From an uncultured Lachnospiraceae bacterium (GTDB taxonomy: Bacteria; Bacillota; Clostridia; Lachnospirales; Lachnospiraceae): a DNA stretch of 44,860 nt. The stretch covers positions 1 to 44,860 of the forward strand of contig CANRPO010000025.1 in NCBI GenBank assembly GCA_947632515.1, in the 5' to 3' direction. Below the pieces are notes generated by a model. It ran no database searches. It was given only the letters and a program-made list of their open reading frames with translations, and was not told the origin of the DNA. Both the position numbers and the translations under genes were made by a program. Below, piece after piece: positions 34,711 through 43,621 of this stretch; position 1 is the first letter of the stretch; every line of letters begins with the position of its first letter.

Positions 34711-36723
34711 ATGGGAAAGAGTATATACATAGCGGAGAAACCCAGCGTTGCAAAGGAATTTGCCAAAGCTTTAAAATATAATATGAAGAGCAGAGACGGG
34801 TATCTTGAGTCCGACGAGGCGGTGGTGACATGGTGCGTCGGGCATCTGGTGACCATGAGCTACCCGGAGGCATATGATGAGAAGTACAGGAGATGGTCGC
34901 TCGACACGATCCCTTTCATCCCGGAGAATTTTAAGTACGAGGTGATCGAGGGCGTAAAGAAACAGTTTGGCATCGTGAGCGGCCTGCTGAACAGGGAGGA
35001 CGTGGACACCATCTACGTCTGCACCGACTCCGGGCGCGAGGGAGAGTACATATACCGTCTGGTGGAACAGCAGGCGAACGTGCACGGCAAGGAGCGAAAG
35101 CGCGTGTGGATCGACTCGCAGACGGAGGAGGAGATTCTCAGAGGCATCAGGGAGGCCAAGGATCTGTCGGCCTACGACAATCTGGCGAACGCCGCGTATC
35201 TGCGGGCCAAGGAAGACTATCTCATGGGGATCAATTTTTCCCGTGTCCTGACATTGAAGTACGGCAACCCGGTCAAATCCTATCTGAAAGCGGACCGGGC
35301 GGTGATCTCCGTGGGGCGCGTGATGACCTGCGTGCTCGGCATGGTAGTCAACAGGGAGCGGGAGATCCGCGAATTTGTGAAGATCCCGTTTTACAGGGTG
35401 CTCTTGCAGCTCGACATCGAGGGGCGGGAGTGCCTGTGCGAGTGGAAGGCCGCAGAGGGGTCCCGGTTTTATCGATCGCCGAAACTGTATAAGGACAACG
35501 GTTTCCTGGAGGAGAAGGACGCCGACGAATTTATAAACTTTCTGAGAGAAGAGCCGACAGAGCCGCCCGTGGTGGAGAAGGTCGAGAAGAAGAAGGAGAC
35601 GAAAAATCCGCCGCTCCTCTACAATCTGGCGGAGCTGCAGAACGACTGCTCCAAACTTTTTAAGATCAGCCCTGACGAGACGCTGAGGATCGCGCAGGAG
35701 CTTTATGAGAAGAAACTCACGACCTACCCCCGGACGGACGCCCGCGTGCTGTCCACGGCTGTGGCCAAGGAGATCCACAAAAATATCGGCGGACTGCGAA
35801 ACTATCCCGTGGCAGCGGCGTACGCCGCGGAAGTCCTGGAGGCGGGCAGTTATAAGAATATTGCCAGAACGCGCTACGTCAACGACAAGCAGATCACGGA
35901 TCACTATGCGATCATCCCCACCGGGGCCGGGCTTGGCGCGCTGAACGGGCTGCACCCCACCTCGGCGAAGGTGTACGAGATCATTGTGAGAAGGTTTTTG
36001 AGCATATTCTATCCTGCGGCGGTATATCAGAAAGTCAGCCTGAGCGTTCGGATGAAGGGAGAATATTTTTCTACCGGGTTCAAGGTGCTCGCTCAGGAAG
36101 GGTATCTGCGGGTGAACCGGTTCTCCTTTTCTAAGAAAAAGGAGAACGAGGAGGCGGAGGACAAGGCTGAGGAGCAGGAGACGGCCTGCGACGAGAGTTT
36201 CATGGAAAGCGTGCGCGCGCTGAAAAAGGGCGGGACACTTCTCATGAAGGGGCTGACGAAGAAGGAAGGCGAGACGTCCCCGCCGAAACGGTACAACTCC
36301 GGCACCATGATCCTCACCATGGAGAACGCGGGGCAGTTCATCGAGGACGAGGAGCTGCGGGCGCAGATCAAGGGGAGCGGGATCGGCACGTCGGCCACGA
36401 GAGCCGAGATACTCAAGAAACTGGTCAACATCAAGTATCTGTCGCTGAATAAGAAGACGCAGATCATCACGCCGACTCTCCTGGGGGAGATGATCTACGA
36501 GGTGGTGGCCGGATCGATCAGGCCGCTTTTGGATCCGAGATTGACCGCGAGCTGGGAAAAAGGGCTGACGCTGGTGGCGGACGGAGAGATCTCCGAGAAC
36601 GAATATATGCTGAAACTGGACGATTTTGTGACGAGGAGGACCAACACGGTCAAGCAGATGAACAACCAGGCCGTGCTCTATGACAGATTTCGGTATGTGG
36701 CGCAATTTTATAAAAGACAGTGA
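34711..36723 (+). CDS. topB: Type IA DNA topoisomerase (topoisomerase III)
   Basis: ATP-independent topoisomerase that decatenates and relaxes DNA through a 5'-phosphotyrosyl strand. The 670-aa product has an N-terminal Toprim domain (SIYIAEKPSVAKEFAKAL, then TDSGREGEYIYRL with the acidic metal triad) and the catalytic tyrosine Y339 in LTTYPRTDARVL. The C-terminal IKGSGIGTSATRAEILKKL is also diagnostic. No C-terminal zinc fingers are seen. A charged insert (KKENEEAEDKAEEQE) lies near residue 475. It starts 27 bp after the ATPase gene. Confidence 0.94.
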   Translation: MGKSIYIAEKPSVAKEFAKALKYNMKSRDGYLESDEAVVTWCVGHLVTMSYPEAYDEKYRRWSLDTIPFIPENFKYEVIEGVKKQFGIVSGLLNREDVDTIYVCTDSGREGEYIYRLVEQQANVHGKERKRVWIDSQTEEEILRGIREAKDLSAYDNLANAAYLRAKEDYLMGINFSRVLTLKYGNPVKSYLKADRAVISVGRVMTCVLGMVVNREREIREFVKIPFYRVLLQLDIEGRECLCEWKAAEGSRFYRSPKLYKDNGFLEEKDADEFINFLREEPTEPPVVEKVEKKKETKNPPLLYNLAELQNDCSKLFKISPDETLRIAQELYEKKLTTYPRTDARVLSTAVAKEIHKNIGGLRNYPVAAAYAAEVLEAGSYKNIARTRYVNDKQITDHYAIIPTGAGLGALNGLHPTSAKVYEIIVRRFLSIFYPAAVYQKVSLSVRMKGEYFSTGFKVLAQEGYLRVNRFSFSKKKENEEAEDKAEEQETACDESFMESVRALKKGGTLLMKGLTKKEGETSPPKRYNSGTMILTMENAGQFIEDEELRAQIKGSGIGTSATRAEILKKLVNIKYLSLNKKTQIITPTLLGEMIYEVVAGSIRPLLDPRLTASWEKGLTLVADGEISENEYMLKLDDFVTRRTNTVKQMNNQAVLYDRFRYVAQFYKRQ

Positions 36724-36769
36724 AAAATAATGAAATTTGTATTATAGTATAAAAGGCAGGTAAAAATCG

Positions 36770-37444
36770 ATGGCATGTTTGCAGGATACTGAGATCAGCG
36801 CGCTCTATACGCTGGAAGAGACGATCGCGAAAGATATTTTCAAGGGGGCGCGCTATCCTTGGGAGGTGCTTCCAAAGATCGGGGACTTCATCATGGCGCT
36901 GGGGAACACCCTCCCCGAAGACCGCTATGAGAAACGGGGCGACAACGTCTGGATCGCAAGAAACGCCCATGTATATCCGAGCGCGTGTATATGCGGCCCG
37001 GCGATCATAGACGAGGAGGCGGAGATAAGGCACTGCGCTTTCCTTAGGGGGAATGCCATTGTCGGCAGGGGAGCGGTCGTGGGCAACTCCACGGAGCTTA
37101 AGAACGTGATCCTGTTCAACAAGGTGCAGGTTCCCCATTACAACTATGTGGGGGACAGTATTCTGGGATACAGGGCGCACATGGGCGCGGGTTCCATCAC
37201 CTCCAACGTCAAGAGCGACAAGACGCTTGTGGTCGTCAGAGCCGGGGAGGAATCCTTTGAGACGGGTCTAAAGAAGTTTGGCGCCATGCTGGGCGATCAG
37301 GTGGAGGTGGGCTGCAATTCCGTCCTGAATCCCGGCACGGTCATCGGCAGAGGGGCGAACGTCTATCCCACCTCCATGGTGCGCGGTTTTATCCCGGCGA
37401 ACAGCATCTACAAAAAACAGGGCGAGATAGCGGAAAAATATTGA
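36770..37444 (+). CDS. Left-handed beta-helix (hexapeptide) protein, GlmU C-domain-like
   Basis: A 224-aa protein with a helical N-terminus (1-50) and a hexapeptide-repeat beta-helix (about 65-210): WIARNAHVYPSACI, AIIDEEAEIRHCAF, NAIVGRGAVVGNS, then HYNYVGDSILGYRAHMGAGS as in GlmU acetyltransferase. No nucleotidyltransferase domain is present. It may be a nucleotide-sugar or amino-sugar acyltransferase or a related binding protein; the acceptor is unknown. A weak site (AAAGGCAGG) precedes ATG. Confidence 0.78.
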   Translation: MACLQDTEISALYTLEETIAKDIFKGARYPWEVLPKIGDFIMALGNTLPEDRYEKRGDNVWIARNAHVYPSACICGPAIIDEEAEIRHCAFLRGNAIVGRGAVVGNSTELKNVILFNKVQVPHYNYVGDSILGYRAHMGAGSITSNVKSDKTLVVVRAGEESFETGLKKFGAMLGDQVEVGCNSVLNPGTVIGRGANVYPTSMVRGFIPANSIYKKQGEIAEKY

Positions 37445-37501
37445 GAGCATTGCGGCGCGGATAACCTATAATTACACAGAATGTTTGGAGACAGGAGAAA
37501 G

Positions 37502-39703
37502 ATGGCGAGAGGTTTTATAGTGGAAAATTTTGAATCTATGATCGACAACGTGATCGCGGGGATCTGTTTCTTCGAGTATGAGAACGGCAGGATGACGCCT
37601 TTCTATGTCAACGAGGGAATGTTCCGTATGCTGGGCTACTCCAGGGCGCAGGGCATGAAGTTCATCGAGAAGGTGGAGATGAGCATTATCCCGGAAGATC
37701 TGCCGATCTTCCGGCAGGGCATCGAGGACGTGCTCAAGGACGACGGCGCGATCGACGTGGAGTTCCGCACTGTGACGGGGACCGGCGGGCTGCGCTGGCT
37801 GCATGTGCGCGCGAACCTTTACTCCAGAGAGGGCGGCAAGTATATTATCGTCTCCGTTGTGGAGGACATCACAGACCGGAAGAATGTCGAGGAGGAGCTG
37901 TACCAGCAGGCGGAGCGTTTAAATATCCTCTCCGAGGCGGAGGGCGGCAAGATCATAGACTACAATGCCAAGACGGACGTTATGGTCATCAAAGCTTCCA
38001 AGGAGTACGAGAGGGGCGGGGAGCAGATCATCAGATCCTACATGGAGCATTTTGACGAATCCCCGATCTATGCGGACGACGTGGCATACTATAAATCTGT
38101 TTTCAGAGGACTTCTGACTTCGCCGAAGAACGAGACGATCGAGTACAGGACGAACCGTTTTGAGAACGACTATACATGGTATCAGCTCAATCTGACGTCC
38201 CTACTTGGCCCGGAGGGCTATGTGACGCGGATCGTCGGGCGGATGATCAACATTCACGACAAGAAGTTAAAAGAACTCGATCTGATGCTGCGCGCCGAGA
38301 AGGACGCGCTGACCGGGCTCTACAACAAAGGCGCGACCATGCAGCTTGTGGAGAGCGCCATCAAAGAGAGCAAGAAGGACACGCTGAACGCGCTCATGAT
38401 CATTGACCTTGACAACTTTAAAGAGGTGAACGATCTGCTGGGGCATGCGCAGGGCGATCAGGTGCTCGTGGACACGGCGGCCGCCCTGAGCGACATCTTC
38501 AAGGGCGGCGACATTGTGGGGCGTATCGGCGGCGACGAGTTTGTCGTCTTTATGAAGAATCTGAAGGCCATCTCCAACGCGGACATTCTGGCGGGCAAGG
38601 TCGTGCGAAACGTCAACTACAGCTTTGACTATGAGGACAGGCAGATCCAGGTGTCGTGCAGCGTGGGCGTGGCGATCTTCCCCTACCACGGCACGGAGTA
38701 CGAGGAACTGTTCAACAAGGCGGACAAGGCGGTCTACACGGCCAAGGCCAACGGCAAGTGCGGCTATCGCATCTACGACGCGGCCACCACGATGGTCTAC
38801 CATGCCACCAGAAAAAATACGGAGTACAACCCCGAGAAGGGCATGGAGATGAACAGGAGCATAGAGGATCTGGTGATGCAGGTCCTGTTTGAGGACAAGG
38901 AGATGGAGTCGGCGCTAAAGTCGGTCATCGAACTGATCACCGCGAAGTATGGATTCCACAGAGGCTATATCTGCGGCGACGGGTCGCTGCCGATCTCGAG
39001 AGCGGTGCAGTTCTCGGCGTCGGGATATGAGGCCGGGCGGGAGACGCAGGCACAGTACGAGTTGAAGAGAGTGGTCAGCGAGATCCTGTTTGAGACTTTC
39101 CACAAGGTGTCGATCATTCACGACTACGATCTCACGGCGGAGGAGATGCATGAGTATTTCCATTCCGAGGGGATCAAGAGCATCCTCTATTACCCGATCA
39201 CGTCGCAGGGCGAGTTCCAGGGGGCGATCATTTTTGAGAATCATGAGGATGTGCAGCTGGAATTTAAGGAGAGCGAGATGGAGGAGATACGCTCTCTCAT
39301 GCGCATCATCGAGGCGCATATTTTGCAGATCGGGCTGATGGACCGCCTGCAGGATTTCGTGACGCAGATCGCGATCTTCGACAATCTGGACAGCTATGTG
39401 TACATTGTGAATCCTGATACATACGAACTCAGCTTTATCAACAAAAAGGTTTTGGCGGGCACGCCGGAGGTCAAGATCGGCGATACCTGCTACAAGGCGC
39501 TGCAGAACAGGGATACGCCCTGCGACAACTGTATCGCCAGAAAGCTGAACAAGGCCGATCCGCACTGCAGATGTACGGAGGAGCTGTTCAACTATTCGCT
39601 GCGAAGCTGGACCAGATGCAGCGCGAGCTGGCTGGAGTGCAAGGAGGAGAACGGCCTGGCGCTGTTAAACTGCATTGATATTTCGGAATATTTCATCGGA
39701 TAG
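37502..39703 (+). CDS. PAS-GGDEF-GAF-like signalling protein with Cys-rich C-terminal PAS-like domain
   Basis: A 733-aa soluble protein with no membrane segment. Residues about 1-130 are a PAS domain; a second PAS-like region (about 135-250) follows. The diguanylate cyclase domain (about 255-430) has an intact RIGGDEFVVF, so it can probably make c-di-GMP; the inhibitory-site position shows K-G-G-D rather than RxxD. Residues about 450-620 resemble a GAF domain. The C-terminal 110 residues look PAS-like with many cysteines (DTCYKALQNRDTPCDNC, then HCRC). ATG 37502 is chosen because CAGGAGAAAG precedes it; ATG 37481 adds 7 residues and lacks a site. Confidence 0.86.
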   Translation: MARGFIVENFESMIDNVIAGICFFEYENGRMTPFYVNEGMFRMLGYSRAQGMKFIEKVEMSIIPEDLPIFRQGIEDVLKDDGAIDVEFRTVTGTGGLRWLHVRANLYSREGGKYIIVSVVEDITDRKNVEEELYQQAERLNILSEAEGGKIIDYNAKTDVMVIKASKEYERGGEQIIRSYMEHFDESPIYADDVAYYKSVFRGLLTSPKNETIEYRTNRFENDYTWYQLNLTSLLGPEGYVTRIVGRMINIHDKKLKELDLMLRAEKDALTGLYNKGATMQLVESAIKESKKDTLNALMIIDLDNFKEVNDLLGHAQGDQVLVDTAAALSDIFKGGDIVGRIGGDEFVVFMKNLKAISNADILAGKVVRNVNYSFDYEDRQIQVSCSVGVAIFPYHGTEYEELFNKADKAVYTAKANGKCGYRIYDAATTMVYHATRKNTEYNPEKGMEMNRSIEDLVMQVLFEDKEMESALKSVIELITAKYGFHRGYICGDGSLPISRAVQFSASGYEAGRETQAQYELKRVVSEILFETFHKVSIIHDYDLTAEEMHEYFHSEGIKSILYYPITSQGEFQGAIIFENHEDVQLEFKESEMEEIRSLMRIIEAHILQIGLMDRLQDFVTQIAIFDNLDSYVYIVNPDTYELSFINKKVLAGTPEVKIGDTCYKALQNRDTPCDNCIARKLNKADPHCRCTEELFNYSLRSWTRCSASWLECKEENGLALLNCIDISEYFIG

Positions 39704-39704
39704 A

Positions 39705-39733
39705 TTGACGAATGCAGATTTTTCGTGTATATT
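39705..39733 (+). promoter_or_regulatory. Sigma-A promoter of the ABC importer operon
   Basis: TTGACG, 17-bp spacer, TATATT, directly after the signalling gene stop. A leader hairpin follows. Confidence 0.7.
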
Positions 39734-39745
39734 TTCATAGGAAAG

Positions 39746-39771
39746 CATGCGCTTTAACGATTTAAAGCATG
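39746..39771 (+). other. Hairpin in the 5' leader of the ABC importer operon
   Basis: CATG-cg-CTTTA pairs with TAAAG-CATG around a short loop, between the promoter and the ribosome binding site of the binding-protein gene. No T-run follows, so it is more likely an mRNA-stabilising stem or an operator dyad than a terminator. Confidence 0.4.
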
Positions 39772-39798
39772 TGAGTAATCTATGGAGGAGGAATCATT

Positions 39799-40890
39799 AT
39801 GAGAAAGAAAACATTGGCGTTACTGCTGGCGTCAGCCATGACGGCCGTCTCGCTTGCAGGCTGCGGTTCCGAGGGGACCGACGCGGCTGCGGACAGCGCA
39901 TCGGAGCCGGAGGCGTCAGAGACTGCTGAACAGCCCGAGGAGGCGGCTGCGGAGGCTGAGAGCGAGGAGACTGCCGAGAGCACGGAGGAGACGGAAGGCG
40001 CGGCGGATCAGGTATACAATATCGGTATCTGCCAGCTTTTGGAGCATCCCGCGCTGGACGAGGCTACCAGAGGTTTCAAGGAGGCGCTCACGGATCTTCT
40101 CGGCGAGAATGTGACCTTCGATCTCCAGAACGCACAGGGCGAGCAGACAAACTGCGCCACCATCATCACACAGTTTGTGACAGACGACGTGGATCTGATT
40201 CTTGCGAACGCGACGGCGCCTTTGCAGGCCGCTGCAGCCGCTACCAATGAGATCCCGATCCTTGGCACTTCCATCACGGACTACGCGACGGCTCTTGACA
40301 TTGCCGACTGGACGGGCGCGACGGGCACGAACATTTCCGGCACCTCCGATCTGGCTCCCATCGACGAGCAGGAGAATATGCTGGTAGAGCTGTTCCCCGA
40401 CGCGCAGAAGGTAGGTATTCTGTACTGCTCGGCGGAGCCAAACTCCGAGTATCAGGCATCCCTGTTTGAGAAGTATCTGGATGAGGACGGCATCGCTTAC
40501 GAGGAGTTCACGGCGGCGGATTCCAACGAGATCCAGGCGGTGGTGACCAGCGCGTGCGAGTCCTGCGACGTGCTCTATATCCCCACCGACAACACGATGG
40601 CGGGTTCCACGGAACTGATCAACAATGTGGCTCTTCCGGCAGGCGTTCCGATCATTGCAGGCGAGGAGGGCATCTGCTCGGGCTGCGGCGTTGCGACGCT
40701 GTCCATCAGCTACTATGACATCGGTTACAAGGCGGGCGAGATGGCATACGACATTCTCGTGAACGGCGCGGACATCACCACCATGGAGATCCAGTACGCT
40801 CCGCAGGTGGCCAAGGAGTACAATGAGACGATCTGTGCGGAACTGGGCGTAACGGTGCCCGATGATTACACGGCGATCGTTGTCGAGTAA
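39799..40890 (+). CDS. ABC transporter substrate-binding lipoprotein (TrpX-like family)
   Basis: A 363-aa lipoprotein with lipobox L-A-G-C22 and an Ala/Glu-rich acidic linker (about 25-68). The periplasmic-binding-like domain (about 70-363) begins YNIGICQLLEHPALDEATRGF and contains NATAPLQAAAAAT, ILGTSITD, IPTDNTMAGS and IAGEEGICSGCGVATL, as in the ABC_sub_bind family that includes TrpX of TrpXYZ. The ligand may be an aromatic amino acid or a related molecule, but this is not proven. AGGAGGA precedes ATG. Its own promoter lies upstream and an attenuator hairpin follows. Confidence 0.9.
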   Translation: MRKKTLALLLASAMTAVSLAGCGSEGTDAAADSASEPEASETAEQPEEAAAEAESEETAESTEETEGAADQVYNIGICQLLEHPALDEATRGFKEALTDLLGENVTFDLQNAQGEQTNCATIITQFVTDDVDLILANATAPLQAAAAATNEIPILGTSITDYATALDIADWTGATGTNISGTSDLAPIDEQENMLVELFPDAQKVGILYCSAEPNSEYQASLFEKYLDEDGIAYEEFTAADSNEIQAVVTSACESCDVLYIPTDNTMAGSTELINNVALPAGVPIIAGEEGICSGCGVATLSISYYDIGYKAGEMAYDILVNGADITTMEIQYAPQVAKEYNETICAELGVTVPDDYTAIVVE

Positions 40891-40914
40891 TTGTCAAATC
40901 ACTTATGGTACATC

Positions 40915-40950
40915 TATGGGGATGACAGATCTGCCATCCCCATATTTTCT
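40915..40950 (+). terminator. Intra-operon attenuator/terminator after the binding-protein gene
   Basis: A perfect 10-bp stem TATGGGGATG (40915-40924) with CATCCCCATA (40935-40944), followed by TTTTCT. It lies between the binding protein and permease genes and would give more binding protein than membrane subunits, and may protect the upstream mRNA 3' end. Confidence 0.82.
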
Positions 40951-40971
40951 ATGTATGACGGAGGTTACGAA

Positions 40972-41916
40972 ATGATCTTACTGGCACTCAATCCCCTGTC
41001 CCTGCTCCGGGCGATGCCGGGCGCATGCGCGCAGGGACTTATCTGGGGTATCATGGCGCTCGGCGTGTACATCACGTTCAGACTTCTGGACTTCGCCGAT
41101 CTGACGGTGGACGGGACACTGGCTACCGGCGGAGCGACGGCCGTTATGCTCATCCGCGTGGGCGGTATGGAGCCTTGGGCCGCGCTGATCGTGGCGTTTA
41201 TCGTCGGTATGCTGGCGGGCATGGTGACGGGACTGCTGCACACGGCGCTGGGGATCCCGGGCATCCTGTCCAGCATCCTGACGCAGATCTCGCTGTATTC
41301 CATCAATCTGAACATCATGGGCAAATCCAACCAGCCCATCAATGTGGATCAGTACAGTCTGGTCGTCTCCTCCCGATACATATCCGGCGACGCGCTGATG
41401 AAGTTTAAGTTTTACGGCGGCGTGATTTTGGGCTGTCTCATTCTTGTGGCGATCCTGTACTGCTACTTCGGGACGGAGCAGGGACAGGCGATCCGCGCCA
41501 CGGGCTGCAACATGCGTATGGCGAAAGCGCAGGGCATCAACACCAATTTCCACACGGTGCTGGCCCTGATGATCTCCAACGGCTTAGTAGGGCTGTGCGG
41601 CGGTCTCTACGCCCAGTATCAGGGCGCGGCCGACGTCAACATGGGACGCGGCGCCATCGTCATCGGTCTGGCGGCAGTCATCATCGGGGAAGTCCTGTTC
41701 GGCAGGTTCTGCGCGGGGCGCAAGATGGCCTTTGCGTTCACTATGGTCTCCGTCATCATCGGCGCGGTGATCTACTATGCGGTCATCGCCTTTGTGCTGT
41801 GGTTGAAGATGCCCTCGGACGATCTGAAACTCTTCTCGGCGATCGTGGTGGCAATCTTCTTGTCCCTTCCGCATCTGAAAGGAAAATTCGGCAGGAAAGG
41901 AGCGGCGAGAGCATGA
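40972..41916 (+). CDS. ABC transporter permease (TrpY-like)
   Basis: A 314-aa membrane subunit with about eight hydrophobic segments, of the BPD_transp_2 (LivH/RbsC-like) type. The conserved-looking TFRLLDFADLTVDGT and GQAIRATGCNMRMAKAQGI segments agree with the TrpY-like permeases that go with ABC_sub_bind proteins. GGAGG 7 nt before ATG 40972 decides the start; a TTG-initiated frame from 40891 would span the attenuator hairpin. Its stop overlaps the ATPase start (ATGA). Confidence 0.88.
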   Translation: MILLALNPLSLLRAMPGACAQGLIWGIMALGVYITFRLLDFADLTVDGTLATGGATAVMLIRVGGMEPWAALIVAFIVGMLAGMVTGLLHTALGIPGILSSILTQISLYSINLNIMGKSNQPINVDQYSLVVSSRYISGDALMKFKFYGGVILGCLILVAILYCYFGTEQGQAIRATGCNMRMAKAQGINTNFHTVLALMISNGLVGLCGGLYAQYQGAADVNMGRGAIVIGLAAVIIGEVLFGRFCAGRKMAFAFTMVSVIIGAVIYYAVIAFVLWLKMPSDDLKLFSAIVVAIFLSLPHLKGKFGRKGAARA

Positions 41917-42731
41917 GCGGTGAGTTGAGACAGTATGCTTTGGAGCTAAGAGATATACACAAAACCTTCAACCCGGGCACCATCAACGAGAAGGTGGCGC
42001 TGGACGGGCTGAATCTACAGCTTGAGGAGGGCGATTTCGTTACCATCATCGGCGGAAACGGCGCCGGCAAGTCAACGGCGCTCAACGCCATCGCGGGTGT
42101 CTGGAGCGTGGACCGGGGCGCCATCATGATCGGCGGCGTGGACGTGACCTCCCTGCCCGAGCACAAGCGCGCAAAATTTCTCGGCCGCGTTTTTCAGGAT
42201 CCCATGACGGGAACGGCGGCTACCATGTCCATTGAGGAAAATATGGCGATCGCGGCGAGACGGGGCAGAGGGCGCTCGCTGAAATGGGGCGTCACGAAGG
42301 AGGAGAAGACGAGGTACAGGGAACTTCTTAGGACGCTGGACCTCGGACTGGAGGACCGTCTGACGTCCAAGGTGGGACTGCTCTCGGGCGGACAGAGGCA
42401 GGCGGTAACGCTTTTGATGGCCTCCATACAGCGGCCCGATCTGCTGCTCTTAGACGAGCACACGGCTGCGCTGGATCCGAAAACCGCGGCGAAGGTGCTG
42501 GCGCTGTCCGACAAGATTATTGAGGAGAGCCATCTGACGGCGATGATGGTCACGCACAACATGAAGGACGCCATCACCCACGGCAACAGACTTATCATGA
42601 TGCATGAGGGTAAGATCATCTACGACGTGCGCGGCGAGGAGAAGAAGAGCCTGCATGTGTCGGATCTGATGGCAAAATTCGAGGAGATCAGCGGCGGGGA
42701 GTTCTCCAACGACCGCATGATACTCTCTTAA
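41913..42731 (+). CDS. ABC transporter ATP-binding protein (TrpZ-like)
   Basis: A 272-aa ATPase of the same importer. Walker A GGNGAGKSTAL, signature LSGGQRQAVTLL, Walker B LLLLDEHTAALDP and H-loop VTHNMKDA are intact. ATG 41913 overlaps the permease stop by four bases, with AAAGGAG upstream, so translation is coupled. Binding protein, permease and ATPase form a complete importer. Confidence 0.93.
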   Translation: MSGELRQYALELRDIHKTFNPGTINEKVALDGLNLQLEEGDFVTIIGGNGAGKSTALNAIAGVWSVDRGAIMIGGVDVTSLPEHKRAKFLGRVFQDPMTGTAATMSIEENMAIAARRGRGRSLKWGVTKEEKTRYRELLRTLDLGLEDRLTSKVGLLSGGQRQAVTLLMASIQRPDLLLLDEHTAALDPKTAAKVLALSDKIIEESHLTAMMVTHNMKDAITHGNRLIMMHEGKIIYDVRGEEKKSLHVSDLMAKFEEISGGEFSNDRMILS

Positions 42732-42747
42732 AACTGAATAAGCATAC

Positions 42748-42790
42748 AAAAATCCGGTCGCAAATTCTTTTAGAAATGACTGGATTTTTT
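42748..42790 (+). terminator. Terminator of the ABC importer operon
   Basis: AAAAATCCGGTC (42748-42759) pairs with GACTGGATTTTT (42778-42789), one G-U pair, ending in T6. Confidence 0.88.
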
Positions 42791-42852
42791 GTCTGCGATA
42801 TGCGAGAATAGAGACAGCGGTTATGACAGGTCCGCATGGGTCTGTTATCAAA

Positions 42853-42858
42853 TATAAT
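42853..42858 (+). promoter_or_regulatory. Possible -10 element of the scaffold-GGGtGRT operon
   Basis: A perfect TATAAT lies 25 bp before ATG 42884, but no -35 hexamer is seen at 16-18 bp. The preceding operon is closed by a strong terminator, so a promoter must lie in 42791-42870. Confidence 0.4.
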
Positions 42859-42883
42859 TTACATAATCGAAAGGAGTTATCAC

Positions 42884-43576
42884 ATGATCTATTCAAAAGA
42901 AGTTGAAGAAATGTGTACCGTAGCACAGGGCGTACATCATGGCTGCGCTCCGATCCCTGAGGAGGCAAAGTGGGTGCAGGCGAAGGAAGTCAAGGATATT
43001 TCCGGCCTGACACACGGTGTCGGCTGGTGCGCTCCCCAGCAGGGCGCCTGCAAGCTGACATTGAACGTGAAGGAGGGCATCATCCAGGAGGCGCTGGTCG
43101 AGACGATCGGCTGCTCCGGCATGACCCACTCCGCAGCCATGGCCGCTGAGATCCTGCCGGGACTGACGGTTATGGAGGCGCTGAACACAGACCTCGTGTG
43201 CGACGCGATCAACACGGCGATGAGAGAGCTGTTCTTACAGATCGTATACGGCCGTTCCCAGTCCGCATTCTCCGAAGAGGGTCTTCCGGTAGGCGCGGGT
43301 CTGGAGGATCTGGGTAAAGGTCTGAGAAGTCAGGTGGGCACTATGTACGGAACGCTTAAAAAAGGTCCCCGCTACCTGGAGATGGCCGAAGGGTATGTGA
43401 CGGGCATCGCGCTCGACGCCAATGACGAGATCATCGGTTACAAGTTCGTAAGTCTCGGCAAGATGACAGACTTCATCAAGAAGGGCGACGACCCCAACAC
43501 CGCTTACGAGAAGGCATGCGGACAGTACGGACGTGTCGATGACGCCGTCAAGATCATTGACCCCAGATGCGAATAA
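42884..43576 (+). CDS. NifU/IscU-like iron-sulfur scaffold family protein paired with GGGtGRT
   Basis: A 230-aa cytosolic protein. Residues about 40-130 align with the IscU/NifU N domain: KLTLNVKEGIIQEALVETIGC77 matches the IscU stretch before its second cysteine. The first scaffold cysteine and Asp (C-G-D) are replaced (Q52, with C56 shifted by four residues), and no cysteine sits where the third ligand is expected; C11, C21, C49, C106 and two C-terminal cysteines exist instead. The C-terminal 100 residues are not IscU-like. AAAGGAG 9 nt before ATG 42884 decides the start. It forms an operon with the GGGtGRT gene 45 bp downstream. The exact role is unknown. Confidence 0.85.
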   Translation: MIYSKEVEEMCTVAQGVHHGCAPIPEEAKWVQAKEVKDISGLTHGVGWCAPQQGACKLTLNVKEGIIQEALVETIGCSGMTHSAAMAAEILPGLTVMEALNTDLVCDAINTAMRELFLQIVYGRSQSAFSEEGLPVGAGLEDLGKGLRSQVGTMYGTLKKGPRYLEMAEGYVTGIALDANDEIIGYKFVSLGKMTDFIKKGDDPNTAYEKACGQYGRVDDAVKIIDPRCE

Positions 43577-43621
43577 ATGAGGTAGAGTGTTTTTATACAG
43601 AAACAGGAGGAATAAGAAAAG

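Noticed and set aside
34771..36705. 644-aa minus-strand ORF opposite topB
   Set aside because: Antisense shadow of a clear topoisomerase gene; composition is biased to Arg/His/Leu and no motif was seen.
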